DNA of 64,000 bases from UBA4744 sp963718995 (GCA_963718995.1 CAVRAP010000013.1:20239-84238), one strand, 5' to 3'. Shown: positions 53,065-61,932, counted from the first letter of the stretch. The notes: generated from the sequence alone by a model not told the origin. Translations and numbers: made by a program.

Positions 53065-54684
53065 ATGGCCAAGATTCACGGTGGACAGATCATCGCCCGG
53101 GCTCTCACGTATGAAGGCGTCGATACGATCTTCACGCTCACCGGCGGCCACATTGTCGGCATCCTCGACGGTTGCGTCCAGGAAGGCATCCGGGTCGTTG
53201 ATGTACGCCACGAACAAGCCGCGGTCCATGCCGCCGAGGCGTACCACCGGCTCACCGGGAAACTTGGTGTTGCAGCCGTCACCGCCGGGCCGGGTGTGAC
53301 CGATGCAATCACCGGTGTCGCCAATGCCTGGTTCTCGGGTGCCCCGGTTTTGCTGCTGGGCGGACGCCACTTCATCCGTCAGGAAATCAAGGGCGGTTTG
53401 CAGGAGATGGATCATCCGCAGCTCTTCCGCTCCATCACCGCCTGGGCGGCCACGGCCTGGGAGACCGACCGGCTGGCCGACTACATCGCCACCGCCGCCC
53501 GTCATGCCTTTGCCGGTCGGGGAGCGCCGGTCTTTCTGGACGTGCCCATGGATGTGCAGTTCGACACGGTCGAGGAGTCGACGATCGCCTGGCCGGCGGG
53601 CCATCGACCTGCACCGCCCGGCGTATCGGAGGTCGACATCGACGAGGTCGCCGGGTTCTTGTCCCGATCCGAACGACCGGTTGTGTTTGCCGGAGACGGC
53701 TTACGCGGCCAGGACGAGCTGAGGCGTTTTGCCGACCTACTGGCGGCTCCCGTGTTCTTGAGCGGCAACGCCCGGGGAACGCTTCCTTCCGGGCACCCGC
53801 TGCTCGGGAATCGGAAACGGTCGATGGCCTTCGCCGATGCCGATCTGGTCCTATCGCTCGGAGTCGACTGGGACTTCCGGACCGGCTACGGGCAGAAGAT
53901 CCACCCCGAAGCCCACGTCGTCCAGGTCGATGCGGATCCCACCAAGGTTGGATGGAATCGACCCGCCCACACGGCACTCACTGCCGATCCTGGCCGCTTC
54001 CTTGCCGGGCTCAATGAAGCCGCCGACCGGTTTGCCGTCACCGGGGTTCCCCCGTGGACCAAGCTCATCATGGAGGCCGAGACCGACGCGCAGGCTCAGG
54101 CCGGGTTGGCGGCGGAGTCGGCCGCTTCGCCTGTTCAACCGGAGCGTTTCGCCCGGGAGGTTGCAGATTTCTTCGCCGGTTCGATCGTGTCTCTCGACGG
54201 AGGAGACATTGTCTCGACCACCGCCAAGTGGCTCCGTCCGGCCAATCAGGGCGAGGTACTCGTCGCCGGTGCTTTCGGCGCCCTCGGTACCGGTGCCCCG
54301 TTCGCCCTCGCCGCCCAGGCGGTCCATCCCGATCGCCGGGTGGGAATCGTCTACGGGGACGGCGCCTTCGGCTTCAACGGTATGGAGTTCGACACGTTTG
54401 TTCGGTTCGGACTTCCGGTCATCGGGGTGGTCGGCAACGACGGCGTTTGGAACAACATCAAGACCTTCCATCGGGCGTTCTTCCCGGACCGGCTCGTCGC
54501 CACCGACCTCGGTATACGTCCGTACCACGCGATGGTGGAAGGGTTGGGCGGGTACGGCGAGTTTGTAGACCAGCCGGACGAAATCCGCCCGGCCCTCGAG
54601 CGGGCGTCCGCCAGTGGTCGGCCCGCCCTGGTCAATGTGCATATCGCTGAGACACTCCGGGCGAGCTCCAACTACGCCCAGTAG
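53065..54684 (+). CDS. Thiamine-diphosphate enzyme, acetolactate-synthase-like
   Basis: The 539-residue protein has the three ThDP-family domains. The N-terminal part has VDVRHEQAAVHAAEAYHR (catalytic Glu) and AAVTAGPGVTDAITG, and a central domain follows. The C-terminal part has VGIVYGDGAFGFNGMEFDTF and VGNDGVWNN, the GDG-N cofactor motif. It resembles acetolactate synthase large subunits and oxalyl-CoA decarboxylases. No ilvN/ilvC genes are adjacent, so it is probably a catabolic decarboxylase or ligase of 2-oxoacids. Both flanks carry heptamer arrays. Confidence 0.82.
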   Translation: MAKIHGGQIIARALTYEGVDTIFTLTGGHIVGILDGCVQEGIRVVDVRHEQAAVHAAEAYHRLTGKLGVAAVTAGPGVTDAITGVANAWFSGAPVLLLGGRHFIRQEIKGGLQEMDHPQLFRSITAWAATAWETDRLADYIATAARHAFAGRGAPVFLDVPMDVQFDTVEESTIAWPAGHRPAPPGVSEVDIDEVAGFLSRSERPVVFAGDGLRGQDELRRFADLLAAPVFLSGNARGTLPSGHPLLGNRKRSMAFADADLVLSLGVDWDFRTGYGQKIHPEAHVVQVDADPTKVGWNRPAHTALTADPGRFLAGLNEAADRFAVTGVPPWTKLIMEAETDAQAQAGLAAESAASPVQPERFAREVADFFAGSIVSLDGGDIVSTTAKWLRPANQGEVLVAGAFGALGTGAPFALAAQAVHPDRRVGIVYGDGAFGFNGMEFDTFVRFGLPVIGVVGNDGVWNNIKTFHRAFFPDRLVATDLGIRPYHAMVEGLGGYGEFVDQPDEIRPALERASASGRPALVNVHIAETLRASSNYAQ

Positions 54685-54689
54685 GAAGA

Positions 54690-54753
54690 AGTCATCAGTC
54701 ATCAGTCATGCCTTCTGAAAACTGAGAACTGAGAACTGCGAGCGGAGCGAGCT
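54690..54753. repeat. Short inverted heptanucleotide array between ThDP and uppP genes
   Basis: Three AGTCATC/AGTCATG units (54690-54710) are followed by CCTTCTGAAA, then three ACTGAGA/ACTGCGA units (54721-54741) whose complement is AGTTCTC-like. On the minus strand an AGCTCGC unit starts in the AG of the uppP TAG stop, followed by an out-of-phase stretch. The core again contains ATGCCTT, as in the 52.9-kb array. Confidence 0.7.
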
Positions 54754-55510
54754 ACAGCAGGATGAGCGCCAGGATGCCGACCACGAAGCAGTAGAGCGCG
54801 AACGGGCGGAGCCCGATCCGCACCAGGGTCCTGATCAGGAAGGCGATGGCCAGATATCCGGACACGGCTGCGACCAGCACGCCCAACCACACCTCGGATG
54901 GGATGCCTCCCTCGCCGGCGAGTTGCACGGTCTCGATGATGCCGCCTCCGGCGATGGCCGGAACCGCCAGAAGGAAGGAGAACCGGGCAGCTTGTTCGGC
55001 ACCGAGGCCCCGTCCCAATGCGGCGGTAATCGTCATTCCGGAACGGGAGATACCCGGGAGCAAAGCGGTGGCCTGGGCGATACCGACCAGCACTGCATCG
55101 GTAGTGGTTGCTTGCTCGAGTGTCCTGGCTCTCCGGACGATGAACCCCGAGATGAAGAGCACCACGCCGGTCACCAACAGGGCGACCGACACAGCGGTCA
55201 CGGACTCCTGGAACAGTTCCAACTGCCGTTCAAGCACGATTCCGATCGTCGCCGGGATCGTGCCGATGATGAGCAGGATCACGGTGTGGCGGGCTTCAGC
55301 GTCCTTCCGGAAATGGACCATGCGGGCCAGGTCCTTTCGGTAGTACACGAGCACGGCGGCCAGTGTGCCGAGATGCAGCACCGCCGACGTGGCCAGGTCG
55401 GGAGGTTCCACCCCGAGGAAGGCCGGGACGAGGACGAGGTGTCCGGAAGAGGAAATCGGTAGGAATTCGGTCAGGCCCTGTACCAGACCCCACAGCATCG
55501 CTTCCAGCAT
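54752..55510 (-). CDS. uppP: Undecaprenyl-diphosphate phosphatase
   Basis: The 252-residue membrane protein has two copies of the BacA/UppP signature region: EFLPISSSGHLVLVPAFLG near residue 14 and ALLPGISRSGMTITAALG near 145, both including catalytic residues. About eight hydrophobic segments fit the family. It recycles undecaprenyl pyrophosphate for cell-wall synthesis. The gene order ThDP enzyme, uppP, kinase shows no obvious functional link. Confidence 0.93.
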   Translation of the reverse strand: MLEAMLWGLVQGLTEFLPISSSGHLVLVPAFLGVEPPDLATSAVLHLGTLAAVLVYYRKDLARMVHFRKDAEARHTVILLIIGTIPATIGIVLERQLELFQESVTAVSVALLVTGVVLFISGFIVRRARTLEQATTTDAVLVGIAQATALLPGISRSGMTITAALGRGLGAEQAARFSFLLAVPAIAGGGIIETVQLAGEGGIPSEVWLGVLVAAVSGYLAIAFLIRTLVRIGLRPFALYCFVVGILALILL

Positions 55511-55587
55511 CGGCGGCAGGATAGCCGGACGGTGCCAACCCGGTGAGAACGCTCAATACCGGGAACCCTCCAGCCGATGATCAAAGG

Positions 55588-56943
55588 ATGTTGTTGACCA
55601 CGCGCGGCCGCTCGAAACGGTCGTCGGCGAAGACCGGCTTGTTCGTGTTTGCACTTGTTGTCATCGCCATCACTATCGCCCTTGCTGTGCTCGCGACCGT
55701 TACGGCTTCCACTCGAGCGCGCAAAGAGGCAACCGAGGCAGTGTTGCTGGCGCAGATGCAAGCTTCGCTCCAACAGGTGGCTGAGGCCAGGGCAAATTCG
55801 ACCGATCCGTTGGGCGACGGTGCCGCTGGAAATCTTGGCGATGCGCGGTTCTCAGAGGCGACGGCTGCTTTCCATGCAAGTGTTACCGAACTACAGGCGA
55901 TGGTGGATGCCGACGAGGGAGCTTTGTTCGGCGACATAGCGGCAGGATTCGATGCCTATGTCGAGGCTGTGGTTGAAGCGTCGATCCTCGACGAGTCGGG
56001 TGCCCTCCTCATGGCCTCACAGGATTTGGACCGAAGGGAACGCGACCTGCGGAGTCCGATACTGGCTGTGCAACTCGAAGAGAACGAACACCTTGTCCTA
56101 TCCATTGAGGAGGAAAAACGCGCAGTCCTGGTCCTCCAGATTCTGGTGCCCGGTCTGCTCGCCCTCGCCGGTGTGCTGTCCCTTCTCATCAAGCGTTCGC
56201 AATCCCGCAGCAGGCATCTCCATGAGCTGCAAACGCTCCACTCGGCCAAGGACGAATTCATCGCTTCGGTCAGCCATGAACTCCGCACGCCGTTGAGTGC
56301 TGTGGTGGGGTTGGCGGCCGAACTCCGGGACCATCTCGCCGCCTTCGCTCCCGTCGAGGTCGAGGAACTGGTGGCGATCATCGCGGATCAAAGCCAGGAG
56401 GTTGCGCTCATCGTCGAGGATCTGCTGGTTTCCGCCCGCATGGATGACCAAAACCTGACGGTGGTTCCCAAGCCAGTCGAGCTGCGCCGGCAAGTCGAGA
56501 GTGCTCTAGTCCCATTCCGAAGCACCATGCCATCAGGCTGCGAAGTCAACGGCGAAGCTACCGCCTACGCAGACGGAGGCAGAGTTCGCCAGATCCTACG
56601 AAATCTGATCGGGAACGCCGTGCGACACGGAGGCGATCGGGTGGTCGTGCGCATTGAATCGGATGAGAAAACCGTCGCGGTCATTGTCAAAGACAATGGG
56701 CCGGCGCTGCCCGCCTCGGAGTGGGAATCGATCTTCGAGGCATACCACCGGGCCCGCGATGTGCCAGGACTGCCTCCCTCGGTCGGGTTGGGCTTGACGG
56801 TTGCACGCAGGCTGGCCAGGCAGATGTCCGGCGACCTGTCCTATCGACACGCCGACGGATGGAGCAGGTTCGAGCTGGTGCTCCCTGCCGACACCTCAAC
56901 CCGGCCACTCAGATGGACCACCGCGGAGACGGTTGACCATTAG
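55588..56943 (+). CDS. Orphan sensor histidine kinase
   Basis: The protein of about 451 residues has one N-terminal membrane helix and an extracytoplasmic domain of about 130 residues. A second helix (ILVPGLLALAGVLSLLI) precedes the H-box FIASVSHELRTPLSAVVGLA. The HATPase motifs are ILRNLIGNAVRHGG (N-box), VIVKDNGPALP (G1) and VGLGLTVARRLARQM (G2). No response regulator lies within the window, so the partner is elsewhere. The start is uncertain: ATG 55588 is closest to an AAAGG site; a GTG lies at 55543. Confidence 0.85.
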   Translation: MLLTTRGRSKRSSAKTGLFVFALVVIAITIALAVLATVTASTRARKEATEAVLLAQMQASLQQVAEARANSTDPLGDGAAGNLGDARFSEATAAFHASVTELQAMVDADEGALFGDIAAGFDAYVEAVVEASILDESGALLMASQDLDRRERDLRSPILAVQLEENEHLVLSIEEEKRAVLVLQILVPGLLALAGVLSLLIKRSQSRSRHLHELQTLHSAKDEFIASVSHELRTPLSAVVGLAAELRDHLAAFAPVEVEELVAIIADQSQEVALIVEDLLVSARMDDQNLTVVPKPVELRRQVESALVPFRSTMPSGCEVNGEATAYADGGRVRQILRNLIGNAVRHGGDRVVVRIESDEKTVAVIVKDNGPALPASEWESIFEAYHRARDVPGLPPSVGLGLTVARRLARQMSGDLSYRHADGWSRFELVLPADTSTRPLRWTTAETVDH

Positions 56944-57533
56944 TTGCCCAGGATGACCGTCACTGCCGATTCGGCTGCGGCCGCCGCCGCGCGGACTGCA
57001 GATTCGGCCGGGACGGCGACCAACCCGGGGACATCCTCCATGGCCAACGGGTCGCGGGGCGGCGCCGGGGCTATCACCATCCCCGAGATGGCCTCAGGTG
57101 GCTCGTTGATCACGTCAGACAGCACGACGAGGTGGACCGACTGACCAGGGTAGGTCCCGTGCGGCAGAGTAATCTCCAGCGTCCACCATCCTGGTGGGGC
57201 GGCAACCCGATCCCGGGCAACTGCCGAGGAAACCAGCGGCTCTCCGGCTGCCACCGACCGGGAAACCGTCCCCACCGGATCCCCCGGATCAGGCAGCAGA
57301 TCCGCCGGGACCGCTTTCCAGTCGATCATCTCCTTTTCGATCACGGTTCCTTCGGCGAGATCGACGGCTGCGAAGGGTCGCCGTTCGGTAGGTTCGGGCC
57401 GCAGATCCAGCCAGACAGCCATCATCACGAGGAGGGCGGCGGCGGCCCAGCGGAGATACGGGGGGCGTCGGAACCAGTACACGTTGGCAACGTATCGCCC
57501 CTGGACCTGGTTGGGAAGAGGATCGTTCTCCAC
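56940..57533 (-). CDS. SAF-domain protein (CpaB-like)
   Basis: About 197 residues are read from GTG 57533; the frame extends to 57626. A short basic region is followed by one membrane helix (LRWAAAALLVMMAVWLDL). A SAF/CpaB-type domain follows, with RRPFAAVDLAEGTVIEKEMI, VPADLLPDPGDPVGTVSRSV and VAAGEPLVSSAVA. SAF domains occur in CpaB, a periplasmic component of Tad secretion, and in related assembly proteins. It sits far from the Tad genes at 17.6-25.5 kb, so a Tad role is only suggested. Its end overlaps the kinase gene by three bases. Confidence 0.6.
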   Translation of the reverse strand: MENDPLPNQVQGRYVANVYWFRRPPYLRWAAAALLVMMAVWLDLRPEPTERRPFAAVDLAEGTVIEKEMIDWKAVPADLLPDPGDPVGTVSRSVAAGEPLVSSAVARDRVAAPPGWWTLEITLPHGTYPGQSVHLVVLSDVINEPPEAISGMVIAPAPPRDPLAMEDVPGLVAVPAESAVRAAAAAAESAVTVILGN

Positions 57534-57588
57534 TGTGAGACCGAAGGCGCGGGCGAGATGGCCGTTTCGAACTGTTTTCCGGGCTGAT

Positions 57589-58371
57589 CTACCCGCCGGC
57601 TGCGGATCGGGCAGTGGCGCACACACAAGACCGTGGCGTCTGTGCGGCTTGGGGAACCAGGACCCTCAGAGCAGCTTGCAGGGTGCTCAGGGTCGCCTGG
57701 AATCGTTCAACAACCAGAGCGTGGCTCACCGGCGGGATGTCTCCTTCGACGCCAACGTCGTAGTCGGTCAACACGGCGATGTTCACGAAACACATCTCCA
57801 GCTCGCGAGCCAGGACGGCTTCAGGCGCTTGGGTCATGCCGATCACTTGCCATCCTCGCTCGGCGAACCATCTGCTCTCGGCTCGGGTTGAGAATCGGGG
57901 TCCCTGGATGACCACCATGGTGCCCCGTTCGTGAACGGTGGCCCCGGCTGCCCGGACCGATGCGATGGCCAGGGGGCGAAGTTCGGAGCAGTAGGGATCG
58001 GCGAAAGAAACATGCACGGTCTCGGGGCCTTCGAAGAAAGTCGATGGTCTTCCCCAGGTGCGATCGACCAGTTGGTCCGATACGACCAGGTGCCCTGGTT
58101 CGTATTCCTCGACGAGGCTCCCGGCGGCGGTGGGGCTGATGATCCGGTCGACTCCGACCTCCCGCAACGCCCAGAGGTTGGCGCGATACGGAACTACGTG
58201 GGGTGGAAACTGGTGGTCGCGACCGTGACGGGGGAGAAACGCCACCTCGACCCCGTCAATGGAACCCAGCGTCAGCGGGGCCGACGGATCCCCAAAGGGC
58301 GTAGCGACGGCCAGTTCGCGGGCGTTCTCGAGAAACTCATAGAAACCCGTACCCCCGACGACACCGATCAC
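57589..58371 (-). CDS. mtnP: S-methyl-5'-thioadenosine phosphorylase-family enzyme
   Basis: GTG at 58371 forms a GTGA overlap with the fmdB-like gene. The 260-residue protein has IGVVGGTGFYEFL, AFLPRHGRDHQFPPHVVPYR, RIISPTAAGSL and GTMVVIQGPRFSTRAES, then GMTQAPEAVLARELEMCFVN. These match MTA phosphorylases of the PNP superfamily, which split methylthioadenosine into adenine and methylthioribose-1-phosphate. The usual family residues GTEGPRFST are here QGPRFST, and the substrate could alternatively be inosine/6-oxopurine. Confidence 0.85.
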   Translation of the reverse strand: MIGVVGGTGFYEFLENARELAVATPFGDPSAPLTLGSIDGVEVAFLPRHGRDHQFPPHVVPYRANLWALREVGVDRIISPTAAGSLVEEYEPGHLVVSDQLVDRTWGRPSTFFEGPETVHVSFADPYCSELRPLAIASVRAAGATVHERGTMVVIQGPRFSTRAESRWFAERGWQVIGMTQAPEAVLARELEMCFVNIAVLTDYDVGVEGDIPPVSHALVVERFQATLSTLQAALRVLVPQAAQTPRSCVCATARSAAGG

Positions 58372-58703
58372 GAATCGCCCTTGGATCCACCCGATTTGGA
58401 TCCACCCGATTTGGAGTCGCTGGATTTGGAGTCGCTGGATTTCGAGTCGCTGGATTTGGAGCTGCTGGATTTCGAGTCGCTGGATTTGGAGCTGCTCGAT
58501 CGCGAGCTGCTCGATGTTGATCTGCTCGACTTGGAGTCGGTCACATAGAACCCCGATCCCCTGAAGATGATCCCGGCCGGGTGGAAGACTTTCTGCAGGT
58601 CGCCGCCGCACCCCGGGTGCTTGGTCAGGGCCTTTTCGCTGAACGATTGAACGACGTCGAAGCGTTCACCGCACTTCTTGCACGCGTATTCGTAGGTAGG
58701 CAC
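58368..58703 (-). CDS. FmdB-family zinc-ribbon protein with Ser/Lys repeat tail
   Basis: GTG at 58703 starts PTYEYACKKCGERFDVVQSF, then HPGCGGDLQKVF: the two Cys pairs of the FmdB regulatory zinc ribbon. The last about 50 residues are a low-complexity SSDSK repeat tail ending in GGSKGGSK-like units. In DNA this is a near-tandem 15-base repeat (GGATTTGGAGTCGCT on the plus strand, about 58386-58540). FmdB proteins are small putative regulators. It is coupled to the MTA phosphorylase gene. The tail may be length-variable. Confidence 0.8.
   Translation of the reverse strand: MPTYEYACKKCGERFDVVQSFSEKALTKHPGCGGDLQKVFHPAGIIFRGSGFYVTDSKSSRSTSSSSRSSSSKSSDSKSSSSKSSDSKSSDSKSSDSKSGGSKSGGSKGDS
58386..58540. 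repeat. 15-base tandem repeat encoding the Ser/Lys tail
   Basis: About seven to eight approximate copies of a 15-base unit (plus-strand GATTTGGAGTCGCTG with G/C and TCGC/GCTG variants) encode SSDSK-type pentapeptides. Because the unit is a multiple of three, copy-number change would keep the frame. Confidence 0.7.
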
Positions 58704-58825
58704 GACCGATCGGGTTTCCTCGAGCGAAGACAAACCATGATATCAAGCCGTGTGGTCTGCGCCCGCAGCCCGAGGTTCGGGGGCGCCGGCTCCGACAACG
58801 CCCCGGATTCCAATATGCTGCAACC

Positions 58826-59416
58826 ATGCTCCGATCCGTCGCTGCGCTTGGACTTGCCTACCTCATCGGCAGTCTCGATTTCGCCGTGATCGTCGCCCGT
58901 CTCAAAGGTGAGGACATCTACGCTTTGGGTAGCGGGAACCCTGGTGCCTCGAACGCACTGCGATCGATGGGCAAACAGGCGGGGGCCCTCGTGTTGTTGG
59001 GCGATCTCCTCAAGGGCGTCGCCGCAGCGGCCCTCGGAACCTATCTGGGCGGCAGCGCCACCATGGCCGTAGCCGGCGGTTTGGCCGCGGTGATCGGGCA
59101 CTGTTACCCGGTCTTCCACCGTTTCCGGGGAGGAAAAGGAGCGGCAACCTTCGCAGGCGTGTTGCTGTGGGTCACTCCGTGGGCGGGACTGGGGATGGTC
59201 CTCGTGTTCGGGGGCGTCGTCGTCGCGTCGAGAATTGCTTCGGTAGGTTCCATCGCAGGGACGGCGCTCGCTTTGCCGCTGGCCGTGTGGCTCGACGGGG
59301 CGCGAGGCTGGGCTCTGGTCTGGTTGGCTGCAGCAGTGGTATTGGTCATGTACCGGCATCGTGGCAATATCGCCCGACTGGTTCGCGGTTCGGAGAGAAA
59401 GGTTGTGGGGGAATGA
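58826..59416 (+). CDS. plsY: Acyl-phosphate:glycerol-3-phosphate acyltransferase
   Basis: The 196-residue membrane protein has YLIGSLDFAVIVARL, GSGNPGASNALRSMGK and HCYPVFHRFRGGKGAAT, the three conserved PlsY loops. It transfers an acyl group from acyl phosphate to glycerol-3-phosphate, the first step of phospholipid synthesis. The galU ATG overlaps its stop codon (ATGA). Confidence 0.92.
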   Translation: MLRSVAALGLAYLIGSLDFAVIVARLKGEDIYALGSGNPGASNALRSMGKQAGALVLLGDLLKGVAAAALGTYLGGSATMAVAGGLAAVIGHCYPVFHRFRGGKGAATFAGVLLWVTPWAGLGMVLVFGGVVVASRIASVGSIAGTALALPLAVWLDGARGWALVWLAAAVVLVMYRHRGNIARLVRGSERKVVGE

Positions 59417-60231
59417 ATGTTGAGGTAGCGGTGGTTCCTGCGGCGGGGCGGGGTACCAGGATGCGGCCGGCAACCAGGGTCGTCCCAAAGGCTTTGATTC
59501 CGGTGGTCGACCGACCGGCCATTCAATACGCCGTGGAAGAGTCCGTCAGGGCCGGCGCCCACGAGGTGATTCTGATCGTCGACCCGGGCGTTGGCACGCT
59601 GGTCGAACGGCATTTCTGGGAGGAAGGCCCCCTCCCGGGTCTCGAAGAAGTGAAGATTATTCCCGTCGTGCAGGAGGTTCCCCACGGGCTGGGTCATGCG
59701 GTGCTCACGGCTCGAGAGACGGTGGCGGATCGGCCCTTCTTTTGTGTGCTGGCCGACAACATCCCTCGCCCCGGCGGGGATGTGCTCCCCGGGATGGCAG
59801 ATGCCTTCGAGGACACGTCGGTCGTCTGTCTTCGCCGGCTCACTACCGAATTTCTCGAACGCTACGGGGTGATCGTCCCGGGAAGCTGGCGCAGTCAGGA
59901 GGTTGTCGAAGTAGAGGGTGCGGTCGAGAAACCCGGCGCCGCCAATGCTCCATCCGACCTGGGCTTGATCGGGCGATACCTGTTCACCCCCGAAGTGTTT
60001 GCCATCCTCGAGAGCCTGCCGCCCGGGGTCGGAGGCGAGATCCAGCTGACCGACGCGATAGCGCAACTGGGAGAATCCGGCCGTTGCCTGGGGTATGTGG
60101 CCGGTCAGGATTTGCTCGATGTTGGGAATCCACTCGGGTTGCTCGAAGCTTCGACCGTGATTGGTCTGACCCATGAGGAGTGGGGAACCGAATACCGGGC
60201 GTACCTGGCCGGGTTGGTAGAAACGCTGTGA
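59413..60231 (+). CDS. galU: UTP-glucose-1-phosphate uridylyltransferase
   Basis: The 272-residue nucleotidyltransferase begins VAVVPAAGRGTRMRPATRVVPKALIPV and continues DRPAIQYAVEESVRAGAHEV, the GalU nucleotide-binding site. EKPGAANAPSDLGLIGRYLF is the substrate region. It makes UDP-glucose for cell envelope polysaccharides. It starts at ATG 59413 overlapping plsY, and moeA starts at its stop. Confidence 0.92.
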   Translation: MNVEVAVVPAAGRGTRMRPATRVVPKALIPVVDRPAIQYAVEESVRAGAHEVILIVDPGVGTLVERHFWEEGPLPGLEEVKIIPVVQEVPHGLGHAVLTARETVADRPFFCVLADNIPRPGGDVLPGMADAFEDTSVVCLRRLTTEFLERYGVIVPGSWRSQEVVEVEGAVEKPGAANAPSDLGLIGRYLFTPEVFAILESLPPGVGGEIQLTDAIAQLGESGRCLGYVAGQDLLDVGNPLGLLEASTVIGLTHEEWGTEYRAYLAGLVETL

Positions 60232-61466
60232 GGCCACTGCCGGAAGCCCGCAAGGACGTGCTGGCTGCCGTGTCTCCTCTACCCGTTGTCTCGGTCGGGC
60301 TCCTCGAGGCTTCCGGCCTGGTCCTGGCCGGGCCGGTCGTAGCGCCATATGACGTACCACCGTTCGCCAACTCAGCCATGGACGGTTATGCAGTCCGATC
60401 TGCAGATGTGCAAGACCCGCCTGCCGAGCTCGAGGTGATTGAAGATCTCCCGGCCGGGTACGTTGCTTCATCCATCGTGCGGCCGGGTACCGCCATCAAG
60501 ATCATGACGGGCGCCCCTATCCCGGGTGGAGCGGACGCTGTGGTCCAGGTTGAGCACACTGAGCAGTTGGAGAACAAAGTATCGATTGCTTCCGCCGTAA
60601 GCGCGGGTACGAATGTGCGAGCTGCCGGTGGCGATGTCGTTGCCGGCACCCGGGTCTTCGAGGCCGGGGAGCGTCTCGGGGCCGCCCATCTGGGTGTGCT
60701 GGCCTCGCTGGGGGTATCGACTCCGTCCGTCCGGCGGCGACCCAGAGTTGCCATTCTGTCGACGGGGGATGAGGTTATGGACCCGTCCGTTGCCGAGTTG
60801 CAGCCGGGCCAGATCCGGGACACCAACCGGGTGTTGCTCAACAGTCTGCTGGTGGAATTCGGCGCCGAGGTCATCGATCTCGGCATCGTTCGCGACGATG
60901 CCGATCTTCTGCGTTCAACGCTGGATGAGGCTGCTGCCCGAGCGGACGTCATCATCACTTCGGGTGGCGTCTCCATGGGGGAGTACGACCTCGTCAAAAC
61001 GGTGCTTCGGGAAATCGGGCACATCAATTTCTGGCAGGTGGCCATGCAACCCGGCAAACCATTCGCCTTCGGTCTCCTCAAAGGCACCCCGTTCTTTGGT
61101 CTGCCCGGCAACCCGGTCAGCGTCATGGTTGCTTTCGAGCAGTTTGCGCGACCCGCCCTGCTGCACATGATGGGCGCTGTGCGCCTCTATCGGCCCCGGG
61201 TCCGGGGGCGATTACTACATACGGTCCACACCAATCCGGAAAAGGTCGTGTTTCTGCGGGTCAGGGCCCGGGTCGATGCGACCGGCAGGTGGGTCGCCGA
61301 ACTGAGCGGCGGGCAGTTGTCGAACATGCTGTCGGCTCTGGCCTACGGCAATGCGTTTGCCGTCAGTCCGGTTGGAACCGGCACGGTCGAAGCCGGCGAT
61401 GAGATCGACGTGGAGATGTTCACATGGCCGGAGACACGAACGAAAAGTGAGGCGCTGGATGGCTGA
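60228..61466 (+). CDS. moeA: Molybdopterin molybdenumtransferase
   Basis: The 412-residue protein has FANSAMDGYAVRSAD near residue 50 and IMTGAPIPGGADAVVQVE near 100. VAILSTGDEVMDP and DVIITSGGVSMGEYD lie in the central domain, and LKGTPFFGLPGNPVSVMVAFE and the IV domain close the protein. MoeA inserts molybdate into molybdopterin. It is followed by moaC and mog, so the cluster is a partial molybdenum-cofactor operon. No moaA or moaE is seen. Confidence 0.95.
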   Translation: MRPLPEARKDVLAAVSPLPVVSVGLLEASGLVLAGPVVAPYDVPPFANSAMDGYAVRSADVQDPPAELEVIEDLPAGYVASSIVRPGTAIKIMTGAPIPGGADAVVQVEHTEQLENKVSIASAVSAGTNVRAAGGDVVAGTRVFEAGERLGAAHLGVLASLGVSTPSVRRRPRVAILSTGDEVMDPSVAELQPGQIRDTNRVLLNSLLVEFGAEVIDLGIVRDDADLLRSTLDEAAARADVIITSGGVSMGEYDLVKTVLREIGHINFWQVAMQPGKPFAFGLLKGTPFFGLPGNPVSVMVAFEQFARPALLHMMGAVRLYRPRVRGRLLHTVHTNPEKVVFLRVRARVDATGRWVAELSGGQLSNMLSALAYGNAFAVSPVGTGTVEAGDEIDVEMFTWPETRTKSEALDG

Positions 61467-61932
61467 AGAACGGTTCTCCCATCTCGACGAGGAGGGCCAC
61501 GTCCGCATGGTGGACGTGGGTGGGAAAGATCCAACCGATCGGGTCGCGACCGCCGAGGCGCTCGTCGTCATGGAACCCACCACCCGGGACCGGCTATTCG
61601 CCGGGGATTTGCCCAAGGGGGATGCCCTGGCGGTAGCCCGGGTGGCAGGCATCATGGCGGCCAAGCGCACTGCCGAACTCATTCCCCTGTGCCATCCGAT
61701 CGCCATCACGTCGGTCTCGATTGATATCGACCTTTCCGATCGAGGAGCGTCGGTTCGAGCCACCGTCTCGACCCGGGACCGCACCGGGGTTGAAATGGAA
61801 GCGATGACGGCCGCCTCTCTTTCGGCACTCACCGTGTACGACATGATCAAGGGTGTTGACCGGGCGGCCTTCGTTGAGACGGTTCGATTGGTTGCCAAGT
61901 CCGGAGGTCGGTCGGGGGAGTGGACCCGGTGA
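61459..61932 (+). CDS. moaC: Cyclic pyranopterin monophosphate synthase
   Basis: The 157-residue protein has MVDVGGKDPTDRVATAEALV near residue 17, LPKGDALAVARVAGIMAAKRT near 52, LIPLCHPIAITSVSIDI and GVEMEAMTAASLSALTVYDM. It catalyses the second step of molybdenum-cofactor synthesis. It overlaps moeA by 8 bases. The next gene is coupled by GTGA. Confidence 0.95.
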   Translation: MAEERFSHLDEEGHVRMVDVGGKDPTDRVATAEALVVMEPTTRDRLFAGDLPKGDALAVARVAGIMAAKRTAELIPLCHPIAITSVSIDIDLSDRGASVRATVSTRDRTGVEMEAMTAASLSALTVYDMIKGVDRAAFVETVRLVAKSGGRSGEWTR

